DNA of 64,000 bases from Russula earlei (GCA_025769875.1 JAGFNK010000142.1:48646-112645), one strand, 5' to 3'. Counted from the first letter of the stretch, positions 1 through 11,741 are shown. Program-made: numbers and translations. The notes: generated from the letters alone by a model not told the origin.

Positions 1-706
1 TTGGTGGAAAGTGAGGGGATCACAGGCAGATGTACCACCCACGCAAGGGCCGGTGTATCTCCCACAACACAGTTGAGTTTGCATTGTCCTGTAGTTATGA
101 TGGTTAGGCACAACATGACAGTCTTTCCATTGCTGGGATGCATGATAACATTCACTATGATCTCTTCTTCCAATAGAAGTTTCTCCTGTCAAGGCCCAGC
201 TGAGCATCAATCAAACAACTGGGATGAGGGATCACACTGTGACGCACCAGACAAGACAGAAAAGGTGGTGCCCAAATCCTGGGGAGAAATGTAACCAGAA
301 CTGGTAAAATTTGAAAGGCAAAGAATGACAAGTTGATTCACAGACAAAAGTAGTTTTGGGAGTCCTTGAAACAGACAATTCACCAACAAGAGTTCTTGCA
401 GAAGTGGATTGGATCCACCCAAGAATGAATATGGAAGGGAAATCACAGTGTTTTTTGGTACCCAAAACTGCTGATGTGTCAGCTCAGGGAATACTTTCTG
501 CATTGCTGCTGTGAATATTGTGATGTTGGAATGTAGGGCTATATTGATGGCCGATATGAGTGAGCTCTTTGCAGATACAGAACACCATCCATGCTTTCGC
601 TCAGGCAATATAATGCTTGCACTGGTGTTTGATGTGTGTGGGGAACCAGTGTCTTCACGTTCACAATCATCCCATGTGTAAGCAGAATGCATCAGGGGAA
701 CAGGCC
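1..706 (-). pseudogene. F-box/LRR-type protein pseudogene, left copy (partial)
   Basis: The minus strand reads a segment resembling the leucine-rich part of the large agaricomycete F-box protein family. The reading runs from about 692 to 207 and includes the recognisable stretches LPYSFLGGSNPLLQEL and SSGYISPQDLGTTFSVL. No F-box itself is visible and the downstream half lies beyond the window edge. The same stretch recurs at 48984-49473, where the C-terminal part is also present. Frames are broken and no start codon is convincing, so I treat it as a decayed copy. Family assignment is from remembered family motifs, not a search. Confidence 0.6.
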
Positions 707-904
707 TTGGTTGTTATGAACCAAGGCCAGATTCTGGCTGTATAGTGTCCTATTTCACTCAAAGAGAAACCTCTCTCACTTTGCATTGTCAACACACTTC
801 TGTTTCTTGGGCTACTCCTCCTGTGGTGCAAGATATTGCTATTGCAAAGGCACTATGACACAATCAGACATCCATTTCCTAATCAGGTAATCATCGCATG
901 GCAG

Positions 905-1290
905 TAGTGCTGTCGCCGGCTCGGCTCGAAACCGTTTCGAGCCGAGCCGGAGCCGTATCTGAGCCGAGGTAAGCCATTCAATGGCTCGCGGCTCGAAACA
1001 GCGCGAGCCGTTTCGAGCCGTTTCGAGCCGTTTGAAGTGCCAGATTTGGGTATGGTTGCTCGATTTGGAGAGTTGTCAGCCACTCTTGACTCTGCGTCTG
1101 GAATCTACCTCGTCCCTTTCTGCTATCCTCAGTAGGATCCAGTTACCGTTGTGGTCCTGTACCTCATATTTTTATCTCTATATCCATCTTGACCCAAGGG
1201 TCACTCATAAACAATTGCACTGGTTCCTCAGAAACAGCTCAAGCCGTTTCGAGCCACTTTGAAGTGCCAGATTTGGATATGGTTGCTCAA
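905..1290. repeat. Left subterminal repeats of the hAT-like element
   Basis: Dense palindromic copies of TTTCGAGCCG and CGGCTCGAAA occur at 916-1030 and again near 1245. They are followed twice (1032-1080 and 1258-1300) by a related segment containing TGCCAGATTTGG. The same combination recurs at 26228-26430. Repeated short motifs near the ends are expected of hAT elements. Confidence 0.7.
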
Positions 1291-1374
1291 TTTGGAGTCG
1301 TCTGGAATCTACTGGCAGCAATCCCCCCACGCCTTGCTCACCCTCCCCATATCTGCGTAAATCATCTCTTCCTA

Positions 1375-2790
1375 CTGGAGCTCCCAAAGCCGCCGCTACC
1401 CAGCGTACCTCAAAGACTCATCAAAGACTTGTCGAGCTCCTGTCCGACCCCCAGACCCGCCCCCTCCCCGCAGAACCGCAGAACAAGGCGAAGATGACGA
1501 GATCCATCGCTACGAGACAGACGCAGGCGTGCGCATGCGCGAGCATAGGAGCACCACGGAACGCATGACCAAGGCAGAGCGCCGCCGAGCTGGGTGCCGC
1601 CGCATCACCGCTTACTGGCTCGCGGATGGCTTTCGCATGAACCTGCTTGCCAACTTTCTCAAGCGCGAGCACAATGTTGTCCCTCGTTCGTTTGATGAGG
1701 CTCTCTATGTCGTACGTTCCTCGTCGACCCCTTGTCCTTCAACTTTTCCCCCTTGCCCCCGTCCCTTGCACAGTACACGTGGGGCTGGCCACCTCTCCCA
1801 AATGTATCACCTCCCGTTGCTTCCTGGTTGCGGCCCCGCGGCTACAGTGCGCTCCTCGGTTCCCACTCCGTCGCACAGGTCTCAGGCTGAAGAAGACGGC
1901 TACCCGGGCTCATACTTCTTCCCGGGACGCGCACCCGAGGATGGATTCGTATCGCATGATGGCTATATCGCGCGGAGCTTGACGAGCGAGCCACCCATCG
2001 AACGGCCCATGCACGAGCCCGAGGAAAGCGAGGTCGACGGCGAGTCGCGTGAACGTGGCCAGCGCGTGGACACCCCTTTGCTCGCGTCCCATAGCCCCAG
2101 CCCAGCTCCTCCTTTTGTGCCAGTGGGCGAGCCCAGAACACCGGTGGCGACGTGGCCGAGATCGTGTTCTTTAAGTATGGAGTCGCTGTCTTCTTTGGAT
2201 TCCACGAGATGCAGGAGCGCAATATCCTCGAGGACGTCCATGGTGCAGGCACACTCAAAGGTGCACGTGTCGAGAGCGAATGGAAAGTTGAGGAATGTCA
2301 TTTTGCATTAAGTAATTCTGCCCCCCCCTTTCTTGGTTCAGCACTATACCTCGTCGTAGTATGATTCAACGATTGGCTATCCGCGCATTTACAACGATTT
2401 TTTCAGTGAGTTTAGCTCATCTCCTTTCCGTGGGAGAAAAAGCATTCACACTGTCTTTGGTAGCATTCAAATCCCCGTCGCACCTTCTCACGCTCTCACT
2501 CTCGCATGCGCTTGCACGTCGACACTCCTCGCACACTACGAATCGCAAGCACATACCATCCTCCAACATCCGCGCACGCAAGCCTTGCCACGCACGCGCG
2601 CACTAGCACTCTCGCGACGCGACGCGATGCCGCTCACTGGGAAACTCTTCACGTTGCGCCGCGACTTCGTGCTCGTGCGCAACGTTCTCGACGTGCCGAG
2701 TACCTTCTGGGAAGAGGCGAGCATGGGCTGGACACCGTTGGGCATAGAATGCCTGCGAGCACGAGTAAGGCGCGCTAAGTTATGCAGTGG
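1375..2790 (+). pseudogene. RMD1/DUF155-like protein, captured gene fragment
   Basis: The translated pieces match my memory of the fungal RMD1/Sif-type DUF155 family in order. They are a lead-in with EDDEIHRYETDAGVRMR, the motif ITAYWLADGFRMNLLANFL (about 1606-1660), YHLPLLPG (about 1806), AEIVFFKYGVAVFFGFHEMQ (about 2155), and LFTLRRDFVLVRNVLDVP (about 2640-2700) followed by FWEEASMG. Frame changes separate the pieces near 2130, 2300 and 2530, and the C-terminal part after 2730 is missing. Intron-like gaps remain, which suggests copying at DNA level rather than from mRNA. It lies inside the hAT-like element and cannot make a full protein. Confidence 0.7.
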
Positions 2791-2879
2791 TTCCGCTTGA
2801 GCAGCAGGGGCCATGGTCTCGACGACGACGGAGAAACATCCGTTCCATCTGTACGCGATGCGTTCGTCGTCAGCGCGAA

Positions 2880-4345
2880 CGATTTCATGTGACTGATTTG
2901 AACTCTTTGGCACTAGGATTGTGACAGATCTGAATCCACAATTCTGCCTCCAAAGAAGCCGACTATGGAGCTGCAGGAGCTGGAGATGTTGAACCGCATC
3001 CGGATGACCAATCTGCTTTAACATCGACAAGTCAACTGCTACACAGTTTGGCAAGCCGTCGACGTTGAAAGAAGACTTGTGCCTTTTTTCTTCTTGTCGA
3101 CTTTCTCCCTCCTTGGCTTGCTAATGATTGGTATCTAACATCGTGTGTAAATCTGTCGAATGGTACAAGTCCTTTCCGAACAACCACCCTGTGCATTGCG
3201 TTATCCGCTCGTCCCCATCCTCCCCTCCGCTAGCATTTGTAAACTTGGCTGACTTGTCTGCGCTTATCAGAATGACGTGCACATAATCGCTTACATGTTG
3301 CTATTCCGGATTGCTAACAAATTCCACCAAGAAGTTATCTCAGATCCCACCATACCCAATAGCTTGAATCGCTCAATTGACTTCCGGGCAGTGACGCTGG
3401 AGTATGATTGGCTATTGACCGACTGTCGTCAGGAGTGGGCAGAGCGCTTCGAACAGGATTCGGACCACTCCGGTACATGGCACCCGTCGTTTTGGCTATC
3501 TTGGACTCGTCTGATGTTGCCCCCGATCTTCTTACATTACAGATGCCGCCTGTGAGTTCCACATCAAGCTTCTTCTATTGTATGTCTCCGGCATTTGTTT
3601 TGCCAGATTCGCTGGCTCACCTGTGTTTCTTTCGCATTACAGCTACACCAATTACGCGAGGCTCGTCATGTTCTCTTTCAAGTTCCAAAATGCGTTCCAA
3701 CGGGGCCTTGAAGCCGATGATGAGGTCTTCTTCACAAGGGTGAGAGATTTCACGTTATCGTGTATTGTTGGCATGACACCGGTATTCTTCAAGAGCCTGG
3801 AGAGCGCCAAGACTGTCGTCACGGTTCTCGTCGATTCCTTGGTCCCGACAGGTTACATACATTTTGCACCAGATGGTGCATGAAACTCTGGGCCACTTTG
3901 CTCTGCGCAAGACTAACATTATTTTGTATTTGCCACGTTTGCCTCGGCGTTCGTGCTCAAGGTGCGCTGTCCCGCTTTCTATCGCCCCATGGTCTTGGTC
4001 GGAATTTTTGACTTGCATCTACTATAGCTTCTACGCCCAGAATGCTCAAGGTTTATCACCCCGGGGCTTGAAACAGAGCTCTGCCAAGTGATCGAACGCC
4101 TCATTGCCATGATCGGGTCTCCCCAAAGTGCAATTGATGAGCGCCACACACCAAAGTTGTACTCGCGCTTCCTGGCAAGCTTACTGGCGAAACATAAACA
4201 TGATGGCACGGCCCAAGGACATATGCCTCAACAGGGATCACCACCACAGCAGATGCAGACCGGTTCGAATACGCCAAGGTCCAACAACCACCACAACCAC
4301 CACAGCAACAGCAACAATGATGGCAGCAACCAGCCCTCCCGCTGC
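2880..4345 (+). pseudogene. Fungal Zn2Cys6-type transcription factor, captured middle/C-terminal fragment
   Basis: Several exon-sized pieces match the fungal-specific transcription factor region of basidiomycete regulators. The order is MELQELEMLNRIRMTNLL (2967 on), DKSTATQFGKPSTLKED (about 3026), SVEWYKSFPNNHPVHC, FHQEVISDPTIPNSLNRSID (about 3320), YARLVMFSFKFQNAFQRGLE (about 3652), ESAKTVVTVLVDSL, and ERLIAMIGSP followed by RHTPKLYSRFLASLLAKH (4090-4200). A likely intron with GT...AG ends lies near 3739-3793. The Zn2Cys6 zinc cluster is absent, so only the body of the gene was taken. The tail from 4215 turns into Gln/Pro/His-rich repeats. The exact subfamily cannot be named. Confidence 0.65.
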
Positions 4346-4728
4346 AGAACACAACCTCGTCGTTACTATCCTTTACTGTTGTGGTTGTTTCCTTGTCTCT
4401 GCATTGGCTTTCGGTGTTGTAATCGTCATTTATTGCTTTTTGAATGTATACAAGGTATCGTCAATGACTCAAATCCACATTTATAGATTTCTCTAAACGG
4501 GTTGTGTTATCTGGCTCAGCAATCGCCGTCTTATAGATATCAGAGGAGTTCCTGTCCTCGCAATTACCGAACCCACTCCTGCTACTATAACATCCCATGC
4601 CGACCTCTAAATGGATCCCTGGAGTAGTGCTGCATTTGCATTTGCAGTTGAGGCAGGGCGCGTGCTTGCCCTCGGTTTGAAGCTAACGTTCATTGGCGAC
4701 AAATATGTTGTCGATGTCGTGTTCGGGG
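4346..4728. other. Interior of the hAT-like element without a recognisable gene
   Basis: Short readings only. A stretch with a hydrophobic run at about 4365-4440 and an ATG at 4611 opening a short frame give no family match. I see nothing else. Confidence 0.4.
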
Positions 4729-5226
4729 TCATTGGTATTCCCGGTTTCCACAGGGTTGCGACTTGTGTGCAGATTGTGAGTTCGTAGATGGTGTCGACTG
4801 AGGGGTCGCAGACACGGCGGGCGTCGGTTGCGGCTTTGTATTGGAATTCGGTGCGGAGTCATGAGGCCGCGATGATCCCTGAGCCTGCCCCGACGCCGGA
4901 AATTTATTCGCCTGCATCACTTTCATCACGAACTCACGACCCTTTTTGTACACGGCCATCTACTGAGCGAGCGTGGTGTTGTACTGTTTCGCCTCCTCGG
5001 TATGCCCGGCTTGTGCAGCCCCCATTTGCCTGTTACGCATCTCGGTGATGCGTATCTCCACTTGCTTGAGTTTAGCCTGCAAATCTGCAACATCGGCATT
5101 TGCCATTTGCCCTAGATTGAGGGGTAGCGACGGAGATTGAGATGGGGGTTGAGGTTGAGGTTGTATTGGCGGTTGTACTTGGGCTGTGATGTAGTCAGTG
5201 GTTGACTTTGGGTGCCCGAGAACCAT
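4729..5226 (-). pseudogene. Unrecognised Gln/Pro-rich coiled-coil gene fragment
   Basis: On the minus strand a Gln/Pro-rich stretch is followed by a charged helical stretch beginning MANADVADLQAKLKQVEIR, then AQAGHTEEAKQYNTTLAQ. A stop at 4960 is followed in frame by KKGREFVMKVMQANKFPA and a Ser/Pro-rich tail. It could be part of a chromatin or Mediator-type protein, but I do not recognise it. It follows the Nup188 fragment in the same orientation inside the hAT-like element and may be a fourth captured piece. Confidence 0.4.
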
Positions 5227-7870
5227 GCTAGTTCCAGCAGCGCCAGAAGGATCGCTAAGCGAACACCATGAGCAGTGAGAATGATTTCCCCAGAGCGCTT
5301 CTCTTTCGCGATTGAAGCAGATATCGATGACGCAAGCGACATTACGACAGGACGAAATTTGATATCACCTTGTAAGAAAGGTGCAACTTCGACTAGAAAT
5401 ACTTGCCACGATTGACCAAGTTGGGTTGATGCATACGCTAGGGAGAGGTTGAGGTTGATGGAGAAGAGGGTATGAATAAGTTCGTCGGCACGGGCTACAG
5501 TTGTGTCCAAAGAATCAATGTTGGAAAGCTCATTCGCAACTGAAGAGGCTCGCTTGTGAAGGCAAAGTCATCCCCCAGCTCGTGCTCTCCGACCAGCTCC
5601 CTTGATTCATAGTGTTCAAGAACCAAGTCCGGAAAGTGTCCTTCGGCTTTCTCTGCAAAATCTGCATAAAGAGTCGTAAGCATTGAAGATCGCTTCGTGG
5701 AGTTCATTCGAAAACTGCTCCTCGGATTTGAGAATGCTTTCGCTAGCCTGGTAGCTTTGGGGCTTTGCTCGATGTTCCCTGGCTGACGGGGCCGGGTCCA
5801 AACCGATATCGAGTGCGATGATCCGTATTGCAAAAGCTTTGGATAGCACCCGACACGAATGAGATGAGATGCTCTCGTGGTATGCAGCACGCGGATATCC
5901 GGCCATCTCAACCAGCTCCTTGCTCTTGTACTCCGGCGCTGGGGATATTTCTTCCTTGGCAAGTGCGGCGAGCTGACTCCAGAACTCCGAATTCTTCCTG
6001 ATATTGGTTAATGTCGACTGATGATCCCACCCGCGTTGCCATACAACTGTCAGGAAACCCAAAACAGCCGAAAGCAGCTGTGGATTTGTCTCCCAGTACT
6101 TGTTCCAGTTCGCAAGCATCTCCCTAGCAGCATCGAGTGCGCTCACACGTTTACTTTTCCCTTTATCCTTAGTGGATTCCTCTTTGGGAGCCTGAAAATG
6201 GCCCACGATGAAAGGGTGACCAAGGGCAGGCTCTGCTTCAACGGCGAGCGCCATAAAACGCCATACACCTAAGCCACACGTCCAAGTTGTGGTATGGATG
6301 TCGAGCCACACCCACCAGTGCCACGACTGTTGCTTCTAGATTGGATAATTGACCAACCATGGACGGGCCGGAAAACTTCCAAGTCGACAATGATGAGCAT
6401 AGTGCGTATAATAAACGGATGGATTCCTAGTGGAACCGTGGAATCGGTAGAGGATTCTTCGACAAACCCTGCGAGGACATCGAGAGGGTCCGACTTGTGT
6501 CGTCCTCCGTCGAACGACCAACACAAGGCATACTCCAGCAAGCAAGGCCCCTCCTCTACACAAATGCGCTGCTTGAAAATCAGGGAGAGACGCAAAGCAC
6601 GGAGGTGGGATCAGAGAACAAGGTGTAGGCCAAGAAGATCGCTAAGGCGACGGGATGCACGAATCCGGCGTGAGACAACAGCGAAGCTGGTGAACATGGA
6701 GATCAGAGGCTCAACAGTGGAAGTCGTTGCCTTGGACACTACGGCCCGACTAACTATTGACAAGGGACCCTCCCTATCCGGCGGTACTTGATCGAGGACA
6801 TCGGCATACAAGCCTGACACGAGCTTCCCGAGCTCGAAACGCGTCCCCAGCTGCGCGTATTTCCACCCTATGTGCTCAACGCACACTTCGACGTGAACGA
6901 AACGCAGCGCATGAAGGAGTGCCTCCTTGATCTCAATCAAGCGAGCTTTTCCATCGTGTGGTGCAAGTAAAGTACCGGATGCTTCAGTGCCACAACGCAT
7001 GAACGAGATGGAGCAGTGCCCGCGTGGTTGCATAGTTCCCACTGCACGCTCAGCGGCCATGGCGCCACGACTGCATGGAGAGTCGAATAATGCAGTCGAT
7101 GCGCGCGCAAATAACCATATGTGCGGAGCATACTCTGGGAGTGAGAGCAGTCCTGCAAGTAGACCCATTGCCGACGTTATAAGGGCAGATTCTGGGGGTG
7201 TTCCGCTATGCTGCCGCACAGAGCGCATAAGTGCGTCCTCGAGGATGGGCATCATCAGTTGCACCAGGCCCAGCGAGTCGCCATCAGTCGTGATCCCAAC
7301 ATAGTTGCTGTTTTGGAGCGAACTGAGAACCTGTGCTGCGAGGACTTGATTGTCTGATATGACGGCACAAAGCAAGTTGAGTGTGGCGGCCACAACCGAA
7401 CCATCTCCATCAGGTTCAAGTTCAAGTCCAATATCTTCTAGGCAAAGAACTACGGGTGGTTGCGAGGCCATGCGATTGACAGGAGCACTTGCAACAGGGG
7501 CAGATAAACCTGGTATTAGGTGTTTGCGTCGGACATAGCCATATAGGACCTTGACAGGAGTTTCCATCCAGAGTGCTCACACTGCCATACGATGATGAAA
7601 TCCTCCCCATCCTGACTAAGGAGACGACCGGTCGACCGGGCAGGGAGAATGGAATGGTTCTACCTGGGAGCTTTAATGGCCGCGAATTGGTGGAGGTAGG
7701 GCCCAACGCTTTGGAAGATAGCATATCGCTCGGGAACCTTCTCGTATAGCGCTTGTGACCCTGTGCACGCACTTGTGGGTAAAATTTGTGTGTACGTCGG
7801 CAGATTCTCGAAGAAATATGAAACTTCTTGAGCACATTGTGCCCGTGCCTCCATCAGCGGAGGCTGAGTA
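5112..7870 (-). pseudogene. Nucleoporin Nup188-like, captured internal fragment
   Basis: Minus-strand pieces follow the order of the scaffold nucleoporin Nup188. They are LPTYTQILPTSACTGSQALY then EKVPERYAIFQ (about 7820-7730), CLEDIGLELEPDGDGSVV (about 7440), QLMMPILEDALMRS (about 7260), ALLHALRFVHVEVCVEHIGW (about 6920-6860), KATTSTVEPLISMFTS, WRFMALAVEAEPALGHPF (about 6250), SILKSEEQFSNELHEAIFN, LVGEHELGDDFAFTSEPL (about 5580) and SLAYASTQLGQSWQVFLVEV (about 5440). About the middle 800 residues of a protein usually near 2000 are represented, broken by frameshifts and intron-like gaps. The collinearity of so many motifs makes the call firm. It cannot encode a working pore subunit. Confidence 0.75.
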
Positions 7871-9290
7871 GGCTGTGGTGGTCATGCCAGATTAGGCAGT
7901 GAGGGCGCCTGCTGTGGCGGGTTTGGTTTAGAGGGAAGGGGACGATTCTGCACCAATGCGGGCACAAGTTCTGGTGTGGGTTGAGTGAGATCAATGACAT
8001 CTGATTCTGGTGGTTCGAGGGAAGGAGGTTTCGGTGGAGAGGCTTGAGGCGCCGGGGAGGCTAAGGCAGAGGATGGTGGAGCAGGGGCGGGGGCTGGAGG
8101 GACCAAGGGACTAGATTGTGGGATTGTTTTTTTTTTCAGTGGCCAAGGCCGGGGACGCGGTCTGTGAGGGAAGTTTTACAAATTTCGGGCCAGGTAAGCG
8201 TTGCTCAGCAGGAGTTTCTGCAGGATGCTTGGCGGGGATTGTAGGTGGGACTGCGGCTGAGATAGAACCATGAGTGGCCTTATGGAGTGGGAGCGATGGG
8301 TCAAGGCTGTATCTGTGGGTTTAGGTGACGACGTAAAGCCCGATAGTAGGACGGTGTGATGAGGGCGGGTAGGAAACCATGGTGGTAATCACGCATCTGA
8401 GATCTATTGGATGAGATGCTGTAAGTGAGGGGGAGGTGATGTGACGCTGACAAGGAGTGACGCAGAGTGGAAAACAGCTCCGAGAATTTGGGAGAGGGGT
8501 GGACAAGCAGCATTGAACAGTTGATGTCGTGCTGTCAAGGGATCATAAGTCCATAAAGTTCCGCACGGCGAGGGCAGTGCATTCACCTTCAGCTCAGCAG
8601 GAACCGTCGTCCATGTGAGGTTGTCAAGAGCGGGTGAGGAATTCCAATACAGGTGCTTGGCATCGTCCAGCCGTGAAGTGCCATAAGTAACAAGAAAACT
8701 TATCTTTAGGCTTGTCGCGAGACTCGTTCAGAGTTAGGGGATGTAGGGGCTTCTGATTGACACCATTCTTGAGGTTGTCAAACATCTGGCAATACTAAGG
8801 ACGCATGCATCGAGACAGACAGAAATCCAGATACATCTATTGCCGCAGCATAGCCCTCAAGTGCAGCCATCCCCAAGGACCCACCGGTGACAGTGCGACC
8901 TATTGTGAGTCTCGTCGGGTCTTCCTTCAGCTCATCAGGCATGCCCGAAGCGAAGAAATGATTGATGAAAGGCGGGGACCCATGGCGATCGGGGGACCCT
9001 TATGTGATGATTCTGAGGCGGAGTTGCTGAGAAGATGGAAGATTTAAGAGCGAATTCGAAAGCTGGATAGGAAACAGAGCTATACATGTGGGGAGGAAGT
9101 ACCTCCTGCAAGACGATGAAGGAGTTGAGGCAGGTAGACGTGAAGGACGTGGTGCCATTCCGATGCGAGGGTATTAGGTAAGGCGAGCAGAGCCAACGTC
9201 ACCTACAAGAGCATTACAGTGGCAAGTGGCAACAAGAGTTCTTTGGTGTTCTAAAAATGGAAAGTAGATCCAAAAGTAGACATGGCCCAA
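7871..9290 (-). other. Pro-rich reading and unassigned right interior of the hAT-like element
   Basis: A minus-strand Pro/Ala/Ser-rich reading (8106-7882, containing PPESDVIDLTQPTPELVPAL) sits upstream of the Nup188 piece and may belong to its donor locus or to another captured gene. From 8110 to 9290 only short readings occur, and none matches a family I know. Confidence 0.35.
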
Positions 9291-9405
9291 ATGGGACGGC
9301 TCAAATCGGCTCAAGCCGCAAGCCATGGCTTGGCTCGGTCCGGCTCACCCAATCTGGCCAAGCCGTTGCTGAGCCGAACCGAGCCGAGCCGAGCCGAGCC
9401 GTGAC
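9290..9405. repeat. Right subterminal repeats of the hAT-like element
   Basis: Copies of CGGCTCAAATCGGCTC, GGCTCGG and a run of GAGCC repeats end just inside the right TIR. They mirror the left subterminal block and support this as the true right end. Confidence 0.7.
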
Positions 9406-10112
9406 AGCACTACATGGCAGCCACATGGCCACTCAGCCACCAGGGACCTGAAACAGCGGCATGGACTCCTACAACTCATTGCATAACTCATATGATGTCA
9501 TTTAGCTCCAATGACATCATGGCTGACTGAGCAACTCCACAATGACCTCATGGGCTCACTAAGCGCTCCACAGTGACATCATAAAGATGTCATCGCTCCA
9601 CAATGATCAGCAATATGCTCAGTAAGCCTGAAACTTGACACAAGCAAGTTTATGCCCCTGTAGTCCTATTGGATGGTACCGAAGAGTCTAGAATAGTTCC
9701 AGTCCTTTGTAATCAACCCTGTACACAGTATATAAGCCCCAATGTAGCATGGCAGTTGTCAGACTGTCCATTTGTGATACTCTCATCTTCCTGGGTACTC
9801 CCCTGTGACCACTCAGTTTAAAGTCTTCCCTTGTCCTCAAGGTACACTTCAACGACCACCTTGTCTAAAGCCCCCTTGCTGCACTGGCCTCCAACCTTCA
9901 CCTCTGCCTCCAGCAACATCTACCAGTCCCCTTCTGGTACCTCCTTGTCATTTGGCTTGTCCTCTTGTTCAACGCTGTCTATGCCGCGTACCATCTGTTC
10001 CAACCCTTGCCCACCTGCTCCTGAGTCCTTAGTGATCAGCAGTACATGTCTTGACATTGGTGGTGGTAGTGGTGGCTGGGTGGTGTAGGGCATATACTGC
10101 ATGGGCTCCAGG

Positions 10113-11535
10113 TGTTGTGATCTCCCCTTGTTCATCACTAACTGTTACACCATTTTCCTTTTATGTTTACCTCTTACCTTTTGCTATGGACTGCTTGCTT
10201 TTGTACATCCCTTTGCTTACTAGTCTTGTGATCTCTTACATCTTGTGATCCCTTCTGCATTATCATGTGATCCATACATGTCCAGGTAACACTGGATTGC
10301 TGTTACTTTCCTTTTGTTTGGTTCTCTTTCCATTTATATTCACTTCTTAGTTTCGGCTGTGCAATGCTGTGCACCTACTGTGCAGCACAGTTACTTGGTT
10401 CTGACTCATTTGTGGCCTCATTCCTATGACTCCTACATATTATGACTCCTACTATACTAGTAGCACAGTCAAAGCACAGCTATTGCTGCGCTTCTCCTGT
10501 ATATATAAGCTCAGTACTTTGTGACCAAAGCCCTAAGCTTGGTCTCTTGTAGAATCCAACCTACTCTTGTCCAAACATATTTGCCTGCAACCCACTTCGC
10601 TCCTAATCCTCAAACCACATCCACCTCTCCATTTCATCAACTCTCAACACACCATCCACCATCCACTCTTCGCCTTTCCCTTCCTTCCCTAAGAGTCTCT
10701 CTTCACTCCCCTGAGAAGAGCTCTCCTCCTTTAAGACCTACTTTCCTCTACTCTCTCTGCATTGTTCAAGGTCCCCGATGGACTTGAACGCATATAGCTA
10801 GTGGAACCAGCCCTAGTCTATCCCATTACAAACTTACCCTAGCTTCTCAATGGACTGAGTCATACTAGGAAGGGTCTATTGGCCATAACCTGTTTAGCAT
10901 AAAACACTTCGACCGCTGCAGGGATCCTTACTCATTATACACGGGAACCAGCCCGTTTCTTGAACACCTCTCTATCACTGACTTGTTTTCTGCTTGTGAA
11001 CTGACACAGCTAGTTACCGTGACACTAACCCTTGTTCCTATTTTTGTACACCACCCCCATCCCCTTTATTACTGTTTCATCCCTTGATTGTGATGAACTA
11101 GTCATTGTTTCACCTACTATGTTTCATCTATTGTTCTTGATCCCTTTCCATCATTGGTTTACCTTTATCTATTGTTCCACATGGTACTGTACAGCCTCAC
11201 TACATACAGTATTTAAGCACCTGTAAAAGCTGGGGAATGCCCCAAGCTTAGCTTTGTCCCAGTTCCTGTTGCATCCCTTTGCCCTGTATAATCTCAATCA
11301 CAACTTGTGTTGTGCTGGCTTATACTTTGCCTGACTTAAGCTTGTCACAAGGGACCTTTGTGTTCCTCTTCCTCCTCTGCTCCTCTCTCATTGCCCTCCT
11401 CTTCTGTGAAACCAGAAGACCAACTCTGTCTGCAGATTAAGTCATCCTTAACTTAGTCTTGAGATGCTAAACCTTCAAACCAGTCTTCTTGATGCTGATC
11501 CCCATTGAACCCCTGAACCAAGTCACTGGGACTTG
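10113..11535 (+). mobile_element. Family-B Gypsy LTR relic, interrupted
   Basis: It starts TGTTGTGATCTCCCC at 10113 and continues, after the family-D insertion, from about 11025 to 11535. It matches the 593-bp LTR at 28598-29190, including the TATTTAAG box and AAGCTTAGCTT. It stops at ACTTG where the Gypsy-A 5' LTR begins, so Gypsy-A inserted into it. The last ~70 bp are not found downstream. Confidence 0.8.
10143..11024 (+). mobile_element. Family-D solo LTR
   Basis: It runs from TGTTACACC at 10143 to GTGACA at 11024 (882 bp). The 5-bp duplication CTAAC lies at 10138-10142 and 11025-11029, and removing the insertion restores the family-B LTR sequence. It has a TATATATAAG box near 10500. There is no internal sequence, so it is a solo LTR. 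Its first half is also in the duplicated copy at 50922. Confidence 0.88.
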
Positions 11536-11741
11536 TGTTACCGAGTGGTTTGGGGTCCGGAAGATGCCGGAACACCTGAACTATGGGCTGCACTGTTTGC
11601 ATCATGCAGTGCATCAGATTTTGATCGTTTATGTTTGTTGATATCACGTTCGGAACGCGTTGATCGTATCTGTTTTAAGAAGTATGGAAGAAGCAATGAG
11701 TAGCATTGCTTCTGTTCCAGATGTTCCTATACTGCCATGTA

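Larger units (their letters stand above)
905..9413. mobile_element. Non-autonomous hAT-like element carrying host-gene fragments
   Basis: The ends are TAGTGCTGTC at 905 and its reverse complement GACAGCACTA ending at 9413. The terminal inverted repeat extends to about 22 bp with a small mismatch. The element is flanked by a perfect 8-bp duplication CATGGCAG (897-904 and 9414-9421). The empty site is seen in two other family-C LTRs (near 50270 and 61950). An 8-bp duplication and a TAGNG start are hAT characters. Both ends are rich in GAGCCG/CGGCTC motifs, like hAT subterminal transposase sites. No transposase is encoded. The 8.5 kb instead hold degraded pieces of host genes on both strands. 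Confidence 0.85.
712..10056 (+). mobile_element. Family-C Gypsy solo LTR, split by the hAT-like insertion
   Basis: The LTR starts TGTTATGAACC at 712 and ends CTTGACA at 10056. It is flanked by a 5-bp duplication TTGGT (707-711 and 10057-10061), and no internal element sequence is present, so it is a solo LTR. Removing the 8509-bp insertion and its 8-bp duplication leaves 828 bp, in line with the 824-bp LTR of the element starting at 61763. A TATA box (TATATAAG, near 9730) and the presumed mRNA start AGACTGTCC are kept. Confidence 0.9.
1..10588. repeat. Left copy of a segmental duplication, later interrupted
   Basis: Apart from later insertions, this stretch matches 48778-51367 nearly base for base: the F-box pseudogene, the family-C solo LTR with the same target duplication TTGGT, the start of a family-B LTR and the first half of a family-D LTR. 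The match continues past the left window edge and stops at about 10588. The left copy alone carries the 8.5-kb hAT-like element; the right copy alone carries a family-A solo LTR. Both changes therefore came after the duplication. Confidence 0.85.

Noticed and set aside
1421..2301. Minus-strand readings opposite the RMD1-like fragment
   Set aside because: Shadows of the plus-strand gene fragment, without domains.
905..9413. Reading the RMD1, transcription factor and Nup188 segments as resident host genes
   Set aside because: All three are truncated and frame-broken, and all lie inside exact TIRs with an 8-bp duplication that splits a solo LTR.
9805..10088. Small proteins read from 9805-10088 and again at 50584-50867
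   Set aside because: They lie wholly within the family-C LTR and its flank and are copied with it. No start context or domain.
10521..10787. Ser/Thr/Pro-rich 88-residue reading
   Set aside because: It lies within the family-D LTR downstream of its TATA box; LTR leader composition.
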